In this document: piece by piece, positions 53,555 to 64,000 of the stretch | Layout: each line of letters begins with the position of its first letter | Position numbering within the stretch: position 1 is the stretch's first letter | Notes under the pieces: model-generated | What the model saw: the letters and a program-made list of their open reading frames with translations, nothing else | Told to the model about the DNA's origin: nothing | The model's database searches: none | Translations under genes and position numbers: made by a program | Assembly: GCA_935421135.1 (NCBI GenBank) | Contig: OW285196.1 | Span: 11,777,001-11,841,000, forward strand | Source of the DNA: Bugulina stolonifera | Lineage: Eukaryota > Bryozoa > Gymnolaemata > Cheilostomatida > Bugulidae | Direction: 5' to 3' | Length of the DNA: 64,000 nt

Positions 53555-56500
53555 TTAAACATCTGGTTCTTTAAATTTTAAATTTCCGTCTGTTCTGAAC
53601 TGATCCAGACATGCATGGTGGCCAGGTAGGGGGCACCTGCTAAAGGTTCTACAAATAGCTGCATCTTCAGACAATCCTTCCTTCTTATTGGTACCAATGT
53701 GTCTCCAATGTTGGACGTGCTGGTACATTTCTCTACCGTAACTGTGCAATTACAAATAAATTAGATCAACCATGCACTGCCCAGAGCAATCAAATACTTA
53801 GTAGATGTAGATACCCTATAACTGTTGTAGATGTGCGTAATCATCTGATGTTGAGGTACTGTACTCACAGGTTCACTACGTTGTGTTGCCCAACAGATTG
53901 AGGAAATTATTTCTCTCATAAACTAATAACACACTTACATATTTCTTGCAAATAGTCCAGGATTTGTTACTGTTTCCAAAGGTTTTCCATCAAACTCAAT
54001 CACTGTTGGAGTTATCCCATCATTCATCGGAGTACTTATCTTGTCAGCATATAGGTCAATTGACCAATGTGCAGTTTGCGCAACGTAATATATATCAGAG
54101 AAATGCAGCTACAAAATATCACAGGTTATTACATATAAATCTAAAATAATATAGTATAGGTTCTCTATTTACAGTCTACTTTATACTCTCATTGCATTTC
54201 ATAAACAATTCCAAAGTTCTGGTGTACGACAAGACTGAACAAATTAGAGCTGTGAAAAGTAGATCTCGTTGCAGGTAAAAAACTGAATGTCATCAATTTA
54301 AAACAATTTACCCATTTATATCCTTGTTTAACGAGAGTAGGCTCCAGTTTAGCAAATTCTGTGATATTATCTGGATGGATTAAAATGTCAGCATCCACTG
54401 CCTCCCAGGGTAAGACATCATTAAACTTCACAGCTCCTAAAGATGTACCAGCATTTAGTTGGCACACCATTCCACCCTCCTGCAAATATTTACGCAGTTA
54501 AATAACGTTGAAGTGTTTACTGGACTCTTTACATACACTGTATGAAGTCACTAGTATTGTACAAAACGTTTTATAGTGCATGCTATGTAAATAGTGATTA
54601 TATTATAGTTCAAAATTATGAGGTTAAATGGGTGAAATAGTAGATACCCTGCATAACTTCATCAAATAGTGAAGAGCATTGGTCAATTCTTCTTTGCAGC
54701 ACCGACTGACAGTCAGACCTTTCGGTCTCACGATACCTCTGCTACAGGACACTAACTTGTGGTCATCACAGTTAAACTCTAACACCACATCCTTCTTCAG
54801 CTGAATCTCATCTAACTTTTGTAACCAGACAATAATATTGTGAGAATTATAACATACGTACATGTATCATATAATCATTAAGACTAATGATGGTTACAAA
54901 TATAAGGCACATAATTGAGTGCCTTAACCATGACCTAGCGGCAATCACGACTAGGTTGTGTTTGCGATGTAGTAACATTGGCTTCATGATACAATGTACA
55001 TGTATATTCAGCAAGCATGAAAATGGCTGTGTTGGTAGTCTAATAGCTCTTGATATAATATATGCTTAGTAATCCCAACAACTTCAAATTTAGACAGAAG
55101 CAGAGTTCTCACCAAACTCAGGTCAGGTCAGTGGTGTACCTTAAGTGATGATGCTAGTTCTACCCACTTCTCTTTAGTAGCCGTTATCTGACTCTCATCT
55201 GTCACAAATGACATGGAGTCAGGACAAGAAACTACAATCTTATCCCGAGCTCTGAGGTTAAGAAACCACGAGGCAAAGGAGCTGATGGCTGACTTCATAG
55301 AAGGTAAAGGGTGCTGTAAATACAAACCATTTTCATGTTGCTCTCTCACTTCCATGATATGGCTTTTCTGGACCTCGGCAAGTGATACATTATACAGAGA
55401 AAGGTCAACCAAATACCATACCATGCTTGTGAAATGCACGTGGGGCATATCTACAGTTTTGCTTGTCAACTGAAAATTATATTGTACATTCAGTTAACAA
55501 GAAAATCTGCAGATTGGTCTCATGACAGACCAAGGAGTAGAATTTGTACAATAAATGAACTAGTGCTTTCATTTGTCCTATTATAGAATAACTGAGATTT
55601 CTTTACAACTTGGTTATTCTAGCAATATAGTGTAGGAACAGTTCGTACCTGCTTCATGAACTGAGTTTTAGCTACGAAAGGTCCATTAACATAATGACAG
55701 AATAGACATTCCTCCTTAGATCTATGGTATCCGTGTTTGTATACCAACATGTAATTTGATAGACCAGACTGGAAGCATCCGTTAGTCCACTGTAACAGAT
55801 AATATTACAGTGTAGTATATAATTCTTACCTTTCTAGATGTGAGAGTTCTCTGACCTCTCTAGACGAGAGAGTTCTCTAACCTCTCTAGGTGTGAGAGTT
55901 ATCTTACCTCTTTAGACGTGAGAATTATCTAATCTCTCCAGATGTGAGAGTTATCTTACCTCTCTAGATATGAGAATTATACTACCTCTCTTGATATGGG
56001 AGTTATCTTACCTTTCCAGATGTCAGGGTTCTGTAAGCACCAGAAACTACAGAAGCTTCTAGATTATTAATCTCTCTAACAAGTCTCTCCAATCTAACAT
56101 GCCACATCATCTTTATAACATTTCTTCCAATGTAGACATACTTTGTGGTTACTCTAGATATTAGTTTGTTCCATACATCTGGTTCAGTCTCACTAAAGTG
56201 CAAGAAGATGGAACAGCAAGTAGTAGTCATTATCACATTCATACAGCGTCCTTGTCAATAGCAGCGTACACTACATAATTTTGCTTTTTGATGTTTAGAG
56301 ATGCATACGATGAAGGTGGTGTGATTTTATTGACTCCCACAAGTGCTATGAGAAGTCACAACACCGTATGGCAAATAAAATATCCATTTGCACTTCAAAT
56401 CAAACATGGCGGACGCAACTTGTCTAACTTAGGTGAATACCTGTTACTCATTTTCACCATGGTGATATCTTTAAATCTCCTATTTGACTTTGAGAAGGCA

Positions 56501-57469
56501 TTATCTGGTACAGCAGCTACTACCCTCATACCAGGGTACAGTCTGTTCACATCGTGGAATATATCTAGTATATACTTTTGATATTTCCTGTCATAATTCA
56601 CAAAGTTGAACACCAAAGTGATCAGAGTGTGGAACTCTGGGACATCAATGCAAGGCACCGGATAAAATCCTTCTAAAAGAAGCACAAGTCAGCACAGTCA
56701 GAATAAAGTGTACTATGGTTCGGTAACCAGTACATTAGTAGTGAATACCATGTACATGTAGAGACAACTTACAACTATTTTCACATTTTATTATCAAAAC
56801 TGACGCTTGACGCAATAATATGTATTTATAATGTATTAGCTAATTTACAAAAAGAATCTAGAAAGTTGAGCTATGCTCAAGCAGTGCATGGAAACATGGA
56901 GAGGGCAACTTGCACAAGCTCTGGCATAAAATTCTTGGCAGATAAGATGGCTGAATGTGTAGTAGTAGCCAATCATCAAACTTACGCTCATTGTAATATA
57001 TGTATTTTGGATCCGATTTAGAAATATATTTTTTCTCAAATCTCTCCTGGCAGACGTCTGTGCCAGATGCCTCTGAAGACACACTAAAGCGTTCAGATGT
57101 ATCATGCTGACCAAGATCAGCTAGCATGCTCTTTAGCTTAAAAAGAATAGAATCTATAATATAGAAAATTATCAGAAATATCGCATCGTCTGAAAATACC
57201 ATAATACACGCATTACCTTACGAGCTCCGGTCTACACTAGAGCAGCTATAATTTTAGATAATTGGATTTTTAAGGAAATTGTCCTATTCAAGACAACAGG
57301 AAGCTATAATATTCTCTACTAATGATAATCGTGTTCTATTATTACCTCTCTATGTAGTTCTGCTAGCGATAGCGCCCCGGTTATGCTGCTCACAGACGTG
57401 GTACATGTATCAAAGTTTTCCGTAATATTAATAATCTTTTTGATGACTCCAACAATAAAGGTGTTGTTC
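53555..57469 (-). CDS. LicD/fukutin-related (FKRP-like) transferase, 5' end not found
   Basis: Ten exons with consistent phases: 57469-57346, 57136-56986, 56672-56441, 56192-56012, 55789-55649, 55469-55140, 54815-54648, 54479-54312, 54108-53939, 53741-53555; about 617 residues. The C-terminal LicD domain shows LNAGTSLGAVKFNDVLPW, then a DADILI acidic stretch (metal-binding type), and LFARN with YGREMYQHVQHW near the end. The N-terminal part resembles the glycosyltransferase-like region of FKRP (TLITLVFNFVN; VTTKYVYIGRNV; CFQSGLSNYMLVYKHGYHRS). FKRP-family proteins are Golgi phosphotransferases acting on glycans such as dystroglycan; substrate here is unknown. The first exon begins mid-codon, so an upstream exon with a membrane anchor is missing. 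The gene converges with SLC6, about 330 bp apart. Confidence 0.8.
55832..56010. repeat. Tandem repeat derived from an exon-intron junction
   Basis: About six copies of a ~28 bp unit. On the minus strand the unit resembles CACATCTGGAGAGGTAAGAT, which copies the end of the exon at 56012 (ACATCTGGAAAG) plus its donor GTAAGAT. The array fills the start of the following intron. Confidence 0.8.
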
Positions 57470-58940
57470 CTGCAAAGGAAAAATGGCAGAGGTTGGCACT
57501 TGGTAATCATTTTTTTTGCTTTCCATTTGAGTTAAACTGAACCATCTATTTGATCAGTGAATTATAAATAGTAATGAGTTTATTCGGGTCAACTATTCAA
57601 ATTACTGGTTTGATTATTTGACCACTTTTTGATAAAATATATTTTAGTGACTGAGTTTAATTTCTTTATCAACCACTGTCTCACATCGATGCATAGAGAA
57701 GTAGGAGAATAATAGGAAGGTGTCGGTGATCAGCTTCCAGCCTACCATCGTGTCTTCTGGTGACCGCTGCATAATAATGTTTATATTATTGTAATGGTTT
57801 CTGTGATTTGGTGCGGTCGTCCTTGGACGACTATCGACCCAGAAATGAAGTGCCTATGAGTGGTAATAGGACTTCGCATTACATGAAAGATCGAGCGGTC
57901 TCAGTAGCCCAAATACTACCAAAGACGACCCATCTGATCTCAAGTCCGACCTTCAGACTATACAGTGAAAGAGAGTAATTCAACCTAGTAGGCGGTTCGC
58001 AAAGCGAATGACCTAGTAAAAGGAAGAGAAAGTCCCTGTATCAAGTATAGATGTGTCTTTATTGAAAGCCAAGTGTAGACTGAGACAATGAACAGTAAAA
58101 CAGTGCCCTTTATATAGTATAAGGACTTCCGGCCGACATGACGTCGGGAAAAGACGACGTGTGGTCGTCCGGAAGTTGCGCAACAAGATGGCCGCCGGAA
58201 GCCCGACGGCCGACCCAAAATAGGTCGGGTTCTACAAAAGTTGCTTATAATGGTCCAATTCATGTACAAAATGAATATCAATGGATTCTGAGAGGTCGGG
58301 CCTCTGTACATGGGTATAAAAGGCATTAAAAGACTTAGAAACATTCATGTGACTATGTATAACAACATATAGTAAGATACATGAATAAGGAATGAGCATA
58401 AACACATGGAGACATATATATATAGACGGTAATTAAGTACTTTGAACATGCAATGCAGTTAAGGGTAAGTATACGAGCACTAATTGTGAGAATGTTAGTG
58501 TCAGGTGAGTAGCGCTGTAACAACTACTAGGCACTTAGGGTGCGGTGGAGCTTCGTCCGGGAGTTGGAGTCGTATACAAATGTCCTGTACCATCACATTA
58601 TTTCTTAGCAGCTTGAATTAATTGATGCAATTTCATTCAGTTACTTGTACATGCATGATAATCATGTTACCACATTTGCATGTGTATCTGCCACATGTAG
58701 AATAGGATTGTAGTATCTGTTATGTTTGATACATCATGTTCTACTGCTTGCTATTGCTGAAGCTGCTGCTACTACTATCTTGTCTTTGTTAGGCATTGTT
58801 ATATAACCCTGAGCCTTCATACCAGAGAATTCTCAGGTCATGTTAAAGAGTAGTTTAAGTCAATGGATGCTAATTCTAAATGTCTGGACTTGAAACTTTT
58901 TTTATTATCTCTTCGTAGCACAAGTACAACATATTTTTTG
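57346..58940. repeat. Segmental duplication, copy 1 (5' region of the LicD/FKRP-like gene)
   Basis: Blocks in order match 63001-63690: the exon at 57346-57469, a CATCGTGTCTTC segment, TTATTTCTTAGCAGCTTG, CATCATGTTCTACTG, GAAGCTGCTGCT, and CAGAGAATTCTCAGG. The LTR insertion at 57790 interrupts this copy only. Confidence 0.75.
57790..58597 (-). mobile_element. Solo LTR (~808 bp) of an LTR retrotransposon
   Basis: Termini TGTAATGGT and ACCATCACA form an imperfect TG..CA inverted pair, flanked by TTAT on both sides (57786-57789 and 58598-58601). The paralogous copy at about 63390-63410 lacks the insert, which confirms the borders. On the minus strand a TATATAAAGG (about 58110) is followed some 50 bp later by AATAAA (about 58055), the spacing expected of an LTR. 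No internal retroelement genes are nearby, so it is a solo LTR. Confidence 0.7.
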
Positions 58941-59253
58941 TAGGAGTAGCACTTACAGTTGATTCGTAGTAAGAGGAAGTATTTTTGGTTGTCCAATAGG
59001 TTTATGGCTCCAATACAATGTGCAGTAGTACATCGTCACAACACAGATGCTAAGAAAAGATACCATTATTTCCTTACTGCCCAGATTCATGTCTTCTGTA
59101 TCAAGGTCTACAATGCATTTTCTATAGACGTACAGATTTCTATCAGCCTAAATATTTTAACCTGCAGGTTAAAAGTACTTTTTATTTGAAAATCAAATGT
59201 GCATAATAATAAGTATGACTTCACAGAAAACAGAATGTGCGACTGTTTGAAGA

Positions 59254-59507
59254 AGACAGTTCGAAACAGGACATTTCGAAAATGGACAATTCCAACACCG
59301 GACAGTTCGAAACCCCAACCACCAGATTTCAACTAATTTTTATTTTGAATATTATTCTTTTATTTGATTAATTAAGTTAATTAATTAAAATTGATTATCT
59401 GCAAGTTGTGTTCTTCTAAATTTAATCTACACAGTTTCGAACTGTCCTGTTTCGAACTGTCCAGTTGTGAAGCGTCCTGTTTCGAACTGTCTTTTTCGAA
59501 ATGTTCC
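59254..59507. repeat. Foldback repeat with TTCGAA core
   Basis: Left arm 59254-59313 has GACAGTTCGAAACAGGACA and GGACAGTTCGAAAC; right arm 59430-59507 has the inverted units GTTTCGAACTGTCCTG three times. An AT-rich loop of about 115 bp separates them. Each unit contains the palindrome TTCGAA. No transposase; possibly a MITE-like or foldback element. Confidence 0.75.
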
Positions 59508-59574
59508 TTTACCACAAAACCATATCAGATAGTGTCTTCGCGACATCTTGGGCCAACCTAGGTAACAAATTAAA

Positions 59575-59745
59575 CTCCCAAATTGATGGTTCAGCCTAGG
59601 CCAAACAGACCACTGACCTAAAATTTTGCTTGGTGGGAGAAAACCATCCCTAGCTCATCGGCACACCTAGGATTTTCATAAGACAATGTGGGTTTTTCTT
59701 TTGGTCCAGGTTGGTGTGTTCGCAACTCTGTGACGGATGTGAGCT
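59575..59745 (+). repeat. Dispersed repeat, copy 2
   Basis: Matches 1174-1345 in block order, including CCATCCCTAGCTCATCGG. Confidence 0.55.
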
Positions 59746-60267
59746 GGAAAATTCTTGGACAACTTGGCCTCTGACTGAAACTTACATGTAGGTCAGCTAA
59801 GACACTAATAATGTGCAACCAATTAGTAATTATATGCTTTTGTATGTGTCCAACTAATGTACTCGTACTAATATGGTAGTTTCAGTTTCACGGTGTTTAG
59901 ATAACTTACCCAAGTGATTTCCTTTACCAGCCTTCACTTGCTAACTGACCATTACTTACTGACAAACTGTTACCCTAGCAGCCAATTAGTTTACAGCTTA
60001 CCCTGGTTATTAGTAATGTAGCTAAAGTACCATTAAATGCATTGGGTGCATGGGCCTACACAAATATTTGCCAAGTGTCCAGATATTTTCAGGACACATC
60101 GTGATTTTGGTGCCTGTCCCTACTAATTTTCCAGTCTAAACAGAACCTGCTTGAGAAAATAGACTCACTGAAAGCCTTCACCAGACCCGGCCAGCTTGGT
60201 AAACTTTCTGGGTCCCTCTCCTCTGAACTCTGGCCTGTATGTTGTATGGCTGTATGTTACTGGTTAC

Positions 60268-60420
60268 TGGTTATGACCTAGGGGTTAAGATGCCTGCCTC
60301 TAGTCCAGACAGCCTGGGTTCGATTCCTGGCAATGACAAGCTGTTCAGGCATAGGCTGACCACTCAGTCCCTGCGGATCAGGACTTAAAAAAACAATGGA
60401 GGTCCCCTGTGTGTATTTCA
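60268..60420 (+). repeat. tRNA-derived SINE-like copy
   Basis: A-box-like TGACCTAGGGGTTAAGATGCC and B box GGTTCGATTCC (about 60317-60327) at tRNA-like spacing, followed by non-tRNA sequence. Confidence 0.5.
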
Positions 60421-61494
60421 TCTGCATGCAGGAAGAAGATCCACCTCTGCTCTCTTCGAAACAAGAGCAGCCACATCACGGCGGGGCAGGTAAAAAACGG
60501 CAGCACCAGCACTGCCTGTTCCGACCTTGTAGCAGTGCTTCATGGTGGGTTCATAACAGGCAGTGAATGAAGATTGGTGGTGAGAACTTAATGAGCTCAC
60601 ACACCACTATAAAATAAGACACGCCTAGCTTTGGTAAACCCGTATATAAATACCACTGACATACTCAGAATTGAGGGTCGGCCATAAATAAAACACTGGT
60701 GCAGCAGCGTTACAAAACTTTGTACTTGATTTCCTACCAATATTTTACTAAATACAACATACACCGATTTACCCTAGTTGAGGACTAGGTTCCAGCAGGA
60801 AGTGGTAGCTTCTGTTTAAATATAATAATTCCTGGAAAATAAGCATTCACTTTCAATAATACACTTACATGTAGCCACTGTAGAAGCAGTTTATTATAAA
60901 CAATGTACCATATACCGTCTATTATTCTACATCTCTATTCTATTCTATCATTTGTTTATTCCTATGAGCTACATTTAGTATTAATAGGTTACTATGACTT
61001 GCCTTTATTATACCCTCAAATGCAAGGCGTATTATATACATATGCTATCATCAGGTATGCCTTATACACACACTTCAGGAATGCCTTCTTTTAGTTGATA
61101 AAACTTTAGGTCAGCTACGAGAATGCCAGTTACAATATACAGTAGTAAAGAAAGCTTATTCTCACACATACTCTCAGGACAAGATATTTGTCAGCAAATG
61201 CAATATTTTGTCAGTAATATAGAGTTGAGACTAACAATGTTCACTTGGGCCATTTTGCTAATGTTGGTTTTGTTTTATGCAAGCGATTCTTCCTATTTAC
61301 ATGTACTGCTTTTCCTTTCCAGAAATATCAAATGTTTGTTTTACTCTATTTTAACAATATTAATCTTACCAAACCTTTCAAACTTTCCTTCCTTTTTCAA
61401 AGCAGCTGAGGGTACAACCAGCACTTTTGCACAATGCAAAAGTGGACAAATACATGTACATTGTAAATATCAAAAGATAGATGCGTGGCATCTT

Positions 61495-61625
61495 GGAATT
61501 TTGCTTGGTGGGGGGGGGGGGGGGGAGCCAGCACTGGCTCATCTGCACACTGGGGTTTCCTGCAAAAAGATAAGGATTTAGTGCTTGGCCCAGTGTGTTA
61601 ACGACCCTGTAACTTGTAACTCTAG
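61495..61625 (+). repeat. Dispersed repeat, copy 3 (diverged)
   Basis: Shares TTTTGCTTGGTGGG, a CTGGCTCATC block and GTGTGTTAACGACCCTGTAAC with copies 1 and 2; contains a G run of about 15 bases at 61510. Confidence 0.45.
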
Positions 61626-63000
61626 AGCAGATTGGTCGGCTTGAAAATTGCAAAGACACCGATTACATATTATACAGATATTTATCAACAACATTCCAAA
61701 TTTCTCGACCTTATTATTATTGCTCAAACCCCTGTCATGGACTAGTATTTTCATGAATTTGAAACAAGTCTCTGACTGCTCAAAAAATAAATTTCTTGCT
61801 TAAGAATACATCATGAGGAATACATGTATAGTATATCAATATTAGTAAAGTATATATCCTCTCAAGGATGAACTGCAAATGCAATGTATTATTCCAGTTG
61901 AGCTATCTAGCTAGCGCTGTAGAACCTAGCTGTCTATAGCACTTTATGCTTTATCATACCATAACATCTTCCCATCAATCTGGAAATGCCTCAAACATAT
62001 TATGATCAGCCAAGTGTTCTTTCTTTGCTGCCTTGGTCTTGCAGATATTCTAAAGTTGTCAGGGTGTCTAGGGTTAGGTCTCCGGGAACGCTTACAGGTG
62101 ACAGTTTATAGGTATCGGTGAATGTACTGCTTTTTCCTCAGTCGCCTTATATGGTGTATGAATCAGGATCTACTTCTGTGCCATACTGATTCGGCTGGAT
62201 TCGTAAAGAAATGGTCGCATTCAAAACAACAGGAAGATTATAAATGCCTCTACTGATGATAGTCATGCCATACTATTACCTCTCTGTCAGTCATATTCCA
62301 TGCTTCGAATTTTGCTTCATATTTTAAATACAAAGGATGGAATTGGCGAAAAATGCGTATTTCCTAACCTTCGTAAGAGCAAGTTCCTTCGAGCAGGAGA
62401 TGTCGTATTTCAGAAAATACGTAGGAATTTTTATTGCCTCCGTAGGATGAAAGTAACATTCTTCAAATTTGAGCTCGATAATGTACATGTACTAGTTACT
62501 ATACACTGGGTTTCATTCGCGTGATTTTAATTTAACGTTTCAACGAGTGGATCGAACTCGTTAAAATATAATTCGTATTACAAAACTATTAGTTAACTAT
62601 ATTTGCGTGTTGTTTTCATTAGCTGTAGCGATACACTATTAGTAAAGTATTGTGGTGTTCCAGCATGCATATCTAGTCTCCCACTAGTAGTACACTATCT
62701 TTGGCTAGCACAATGGTCTTTACGCGTGTGTAACCGTTTGTTAACAACTACATTGTGCTATGACGTCAGTTTTGCTTTGCACTCCTTGTTACAGTTGTAT
62801 TCACATCAGACAACGGCGTAGCTATTTTTAATTCCTAAGGTTATTGTACTATGATGTCATAGGCGGGAAAAGTTAAATGCGTGTCCCATATAAACTGTTG
62901 AATAAAATACGAAGCATGGAATTGGACCACTAATGTAGCTTCGTAGGGCAAGCAACTCCCTTCGAAGGAAAATACGAAGCATGGAAAAACACTGTATGTA

Positions 63001-63119
63001 GCTCTGCTAGCGATAGAGCCCCAGTTATGCTGTTCACAGACGTGTTACTGGGATTGAAATTTTCGGTAATATCAATAATTCTTTTGACAACTCCAATAAT
63101 AAAGGTAGGGTTTCTGCAA
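63001..63119 (-). pseudogene. Isolated paralogous exon of the LicD/FKRP-like gene
   Basis: Minus-strand sequence after TTTGCAG encodes a peptide like that of the exon at 57346-57469 (shared core ITGALSLAELH; TFIIGV versus TFIVGV). The following exon (homologous to 56986-57136) is absent; unrelated sequence starts at about 63000. The piece therefore looks like the truncated end of a duplication, not a working gene. Confidence 0.65.
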
Positions 63120-64000
63120 AGAGAAAGTAGTAAAAGCTAGAATTTGTTAATCATTTTTTACTGTCTATCTACATAAATTAAATTGAACCATGTGTTTGAT
63201 TAGTGAATTATAAAGTACTAATATACCAGTTTATTCTGGCCAACTATTGATCATTAAATAAAAAAATTGTCAGTAGCTGACTAACATAAATTTGTTTATG
63301 AATGCTAGAAGTTATAAGAAGTAAGAGGGTGTGTCAGTGATGAACTGTAAACCTGCCATCGTGTCTTCAGATGACAGCCGCTTACTAGCTGTTCATATTA
63401 TTTCTTAGCAGCTTGAATTAATTTATTCAATTACTTGTAGGCCTACAAGTACATAATATAATTATAATAGCTATGTTACTAGTATAGGATTGCGAATATC
63501 TGTTATGTTTTGATACATCATGTTCTACTGTTTGCTACTGCTGAAGCTGCTGCTGCTACTGCTATCTTGCCCATATTAGGTATTGTTATGTAACCCCAGA
63601 GAATTCTCAGGCCACAGTAAAGATTACATAATTCAAGTCAGTGATTCTAAAAGCCTTGACTTGAAACTTTTGCTGTTTTAGCTCTCTATAGTACAGGTCA
63701 ACCCCGCCCTCCGAATAGGTGTTGGAACTAGGGCTATGTCGGCAGAAGCAACTCTCCAGGACTTGCAACTCATGCATGGTACAAAGCTGCCAGTCTGGGT
63801 CTAGGCTCAGAGTGATGCTAAGACCTTGAAATCGGGTCCCTTGGTAGCTTTGGACCCTCGGACCCAACCAGAGAGAGAGAGCTACCTGACCCACCCACTC
63901 CCACTATGTAGGTATTGGAACTCGGGCCATTTTCTTAATGCAAGGGAGTACAACTCCTTATAGAATCATTGTAGCATGCCCGTGCTGTGCATGAACACAA
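63120..64000. other. Segmental duplication, copy 2, and window end
   Basis: To about 63690 this matches the upstream flank of the LicD/FKRP-like gene (58600-58940) but without the LTR. The remaining ~300 bp shows no gene; a TAGGTATTGGAACTCGGGCC-like segment occurs twice (about 63715 and 63910) and may be a small repeat. Confidence 0.55.

Larger units (their letters stand above)
58598..62999. other. Intergenic region with repeats, no supported gene
   Basis: Apart from the duplicated segment, the foldback repeat, SINE-like and dispersed repeat copies listed separately, I see no frame with domains or consistent splicing. Confidence 0.5.

Overview
The window looks like animal nuclear DNA, most likely from a sponge or another early-branching metazoan. 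It is AT-rich, contains many palindromic TACATGTA-type motifs, has intron-rich genes with consensus GT..AG junctions, and carries Polinton/Maverick elements. The species call is an inference from style only.

Host genes: (1) On the + strand at 6123-14856 is an 18-exon gene for a secreted protein of about 1008 residues, built almost entirely of Asn-Gly-rich repeats. (2) On the + strand at 32540-53224 is an SLC6 sodium/neurotransmitter symporter; I could place 17 coding exons with consistent phases. (3) On the - strand at 53555-57469 is a gene with a C-terminal LicD/fukutin-related (FKRP-like) domain, 10 exons, N-terminus not found. A decayed paralogous copy of its most 5' recognised exon lies at 63001-63119. 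An approximately 808 bp solo LTR interrupts the region upstream of the gene, and the paralogous copy provides the empty site.

Mobile DNA: there are two complete Polinton-like elements. Element A (19427-30162, 10,736 bp; 727 bp terminal inverted repeats; 6 bp target duplication CCTGTG) carries an integrase with a chromodomain, an FtsK/HerA-type packaging ATPase, an adenain-like protease, a double-jelly-roll major capsid protein, a penton-like minor capsid protein, a pX/pVI-like small protein and four unassigned proteins. It has no DNA polymerase. Element B (40285-49939, 9,655 bp; about 545 bp terminal inverted repeats; target duplication CCTACT) carries a spliced protein-primed-type family B DNA polymerase and a two-exon protein with an internal duplication, possibly a single-strand-binding protein. 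It has no integrase, ATPase, protease or capsid gene. Each element holds what the other lacks.

The two elements share the outermost ~35 bp of their termini, and an internal 'hub' of about 1.4 kb: a promoter-like block, a large inverted array of a 31 bp palindrome-containing unit, a TATA box, and the first 84 codons of the same gene. The rest of their termini and all other genes are unrelated. The simplest reading is a two-component (bipartite) Polinton: A supplies integration and virion functions, B supplies replication, and the shared termini and hub are the signals recognised in trans. This resembles a segmented virus genome and is the main candidate for an undescribed system here.

Element B sits inside a coding exon of the SLC6 gene; the reading frame is continuous across the target duplication when the element is disregarded. 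The insertion therefore looks recent and would inactivate this allele unless the element is removed. The remaining intergenic DNA holds minisatellites, tRNA-derived SINE-like copies, a foldback repeat and a dispersed repeat family, with no further gene that I can support.
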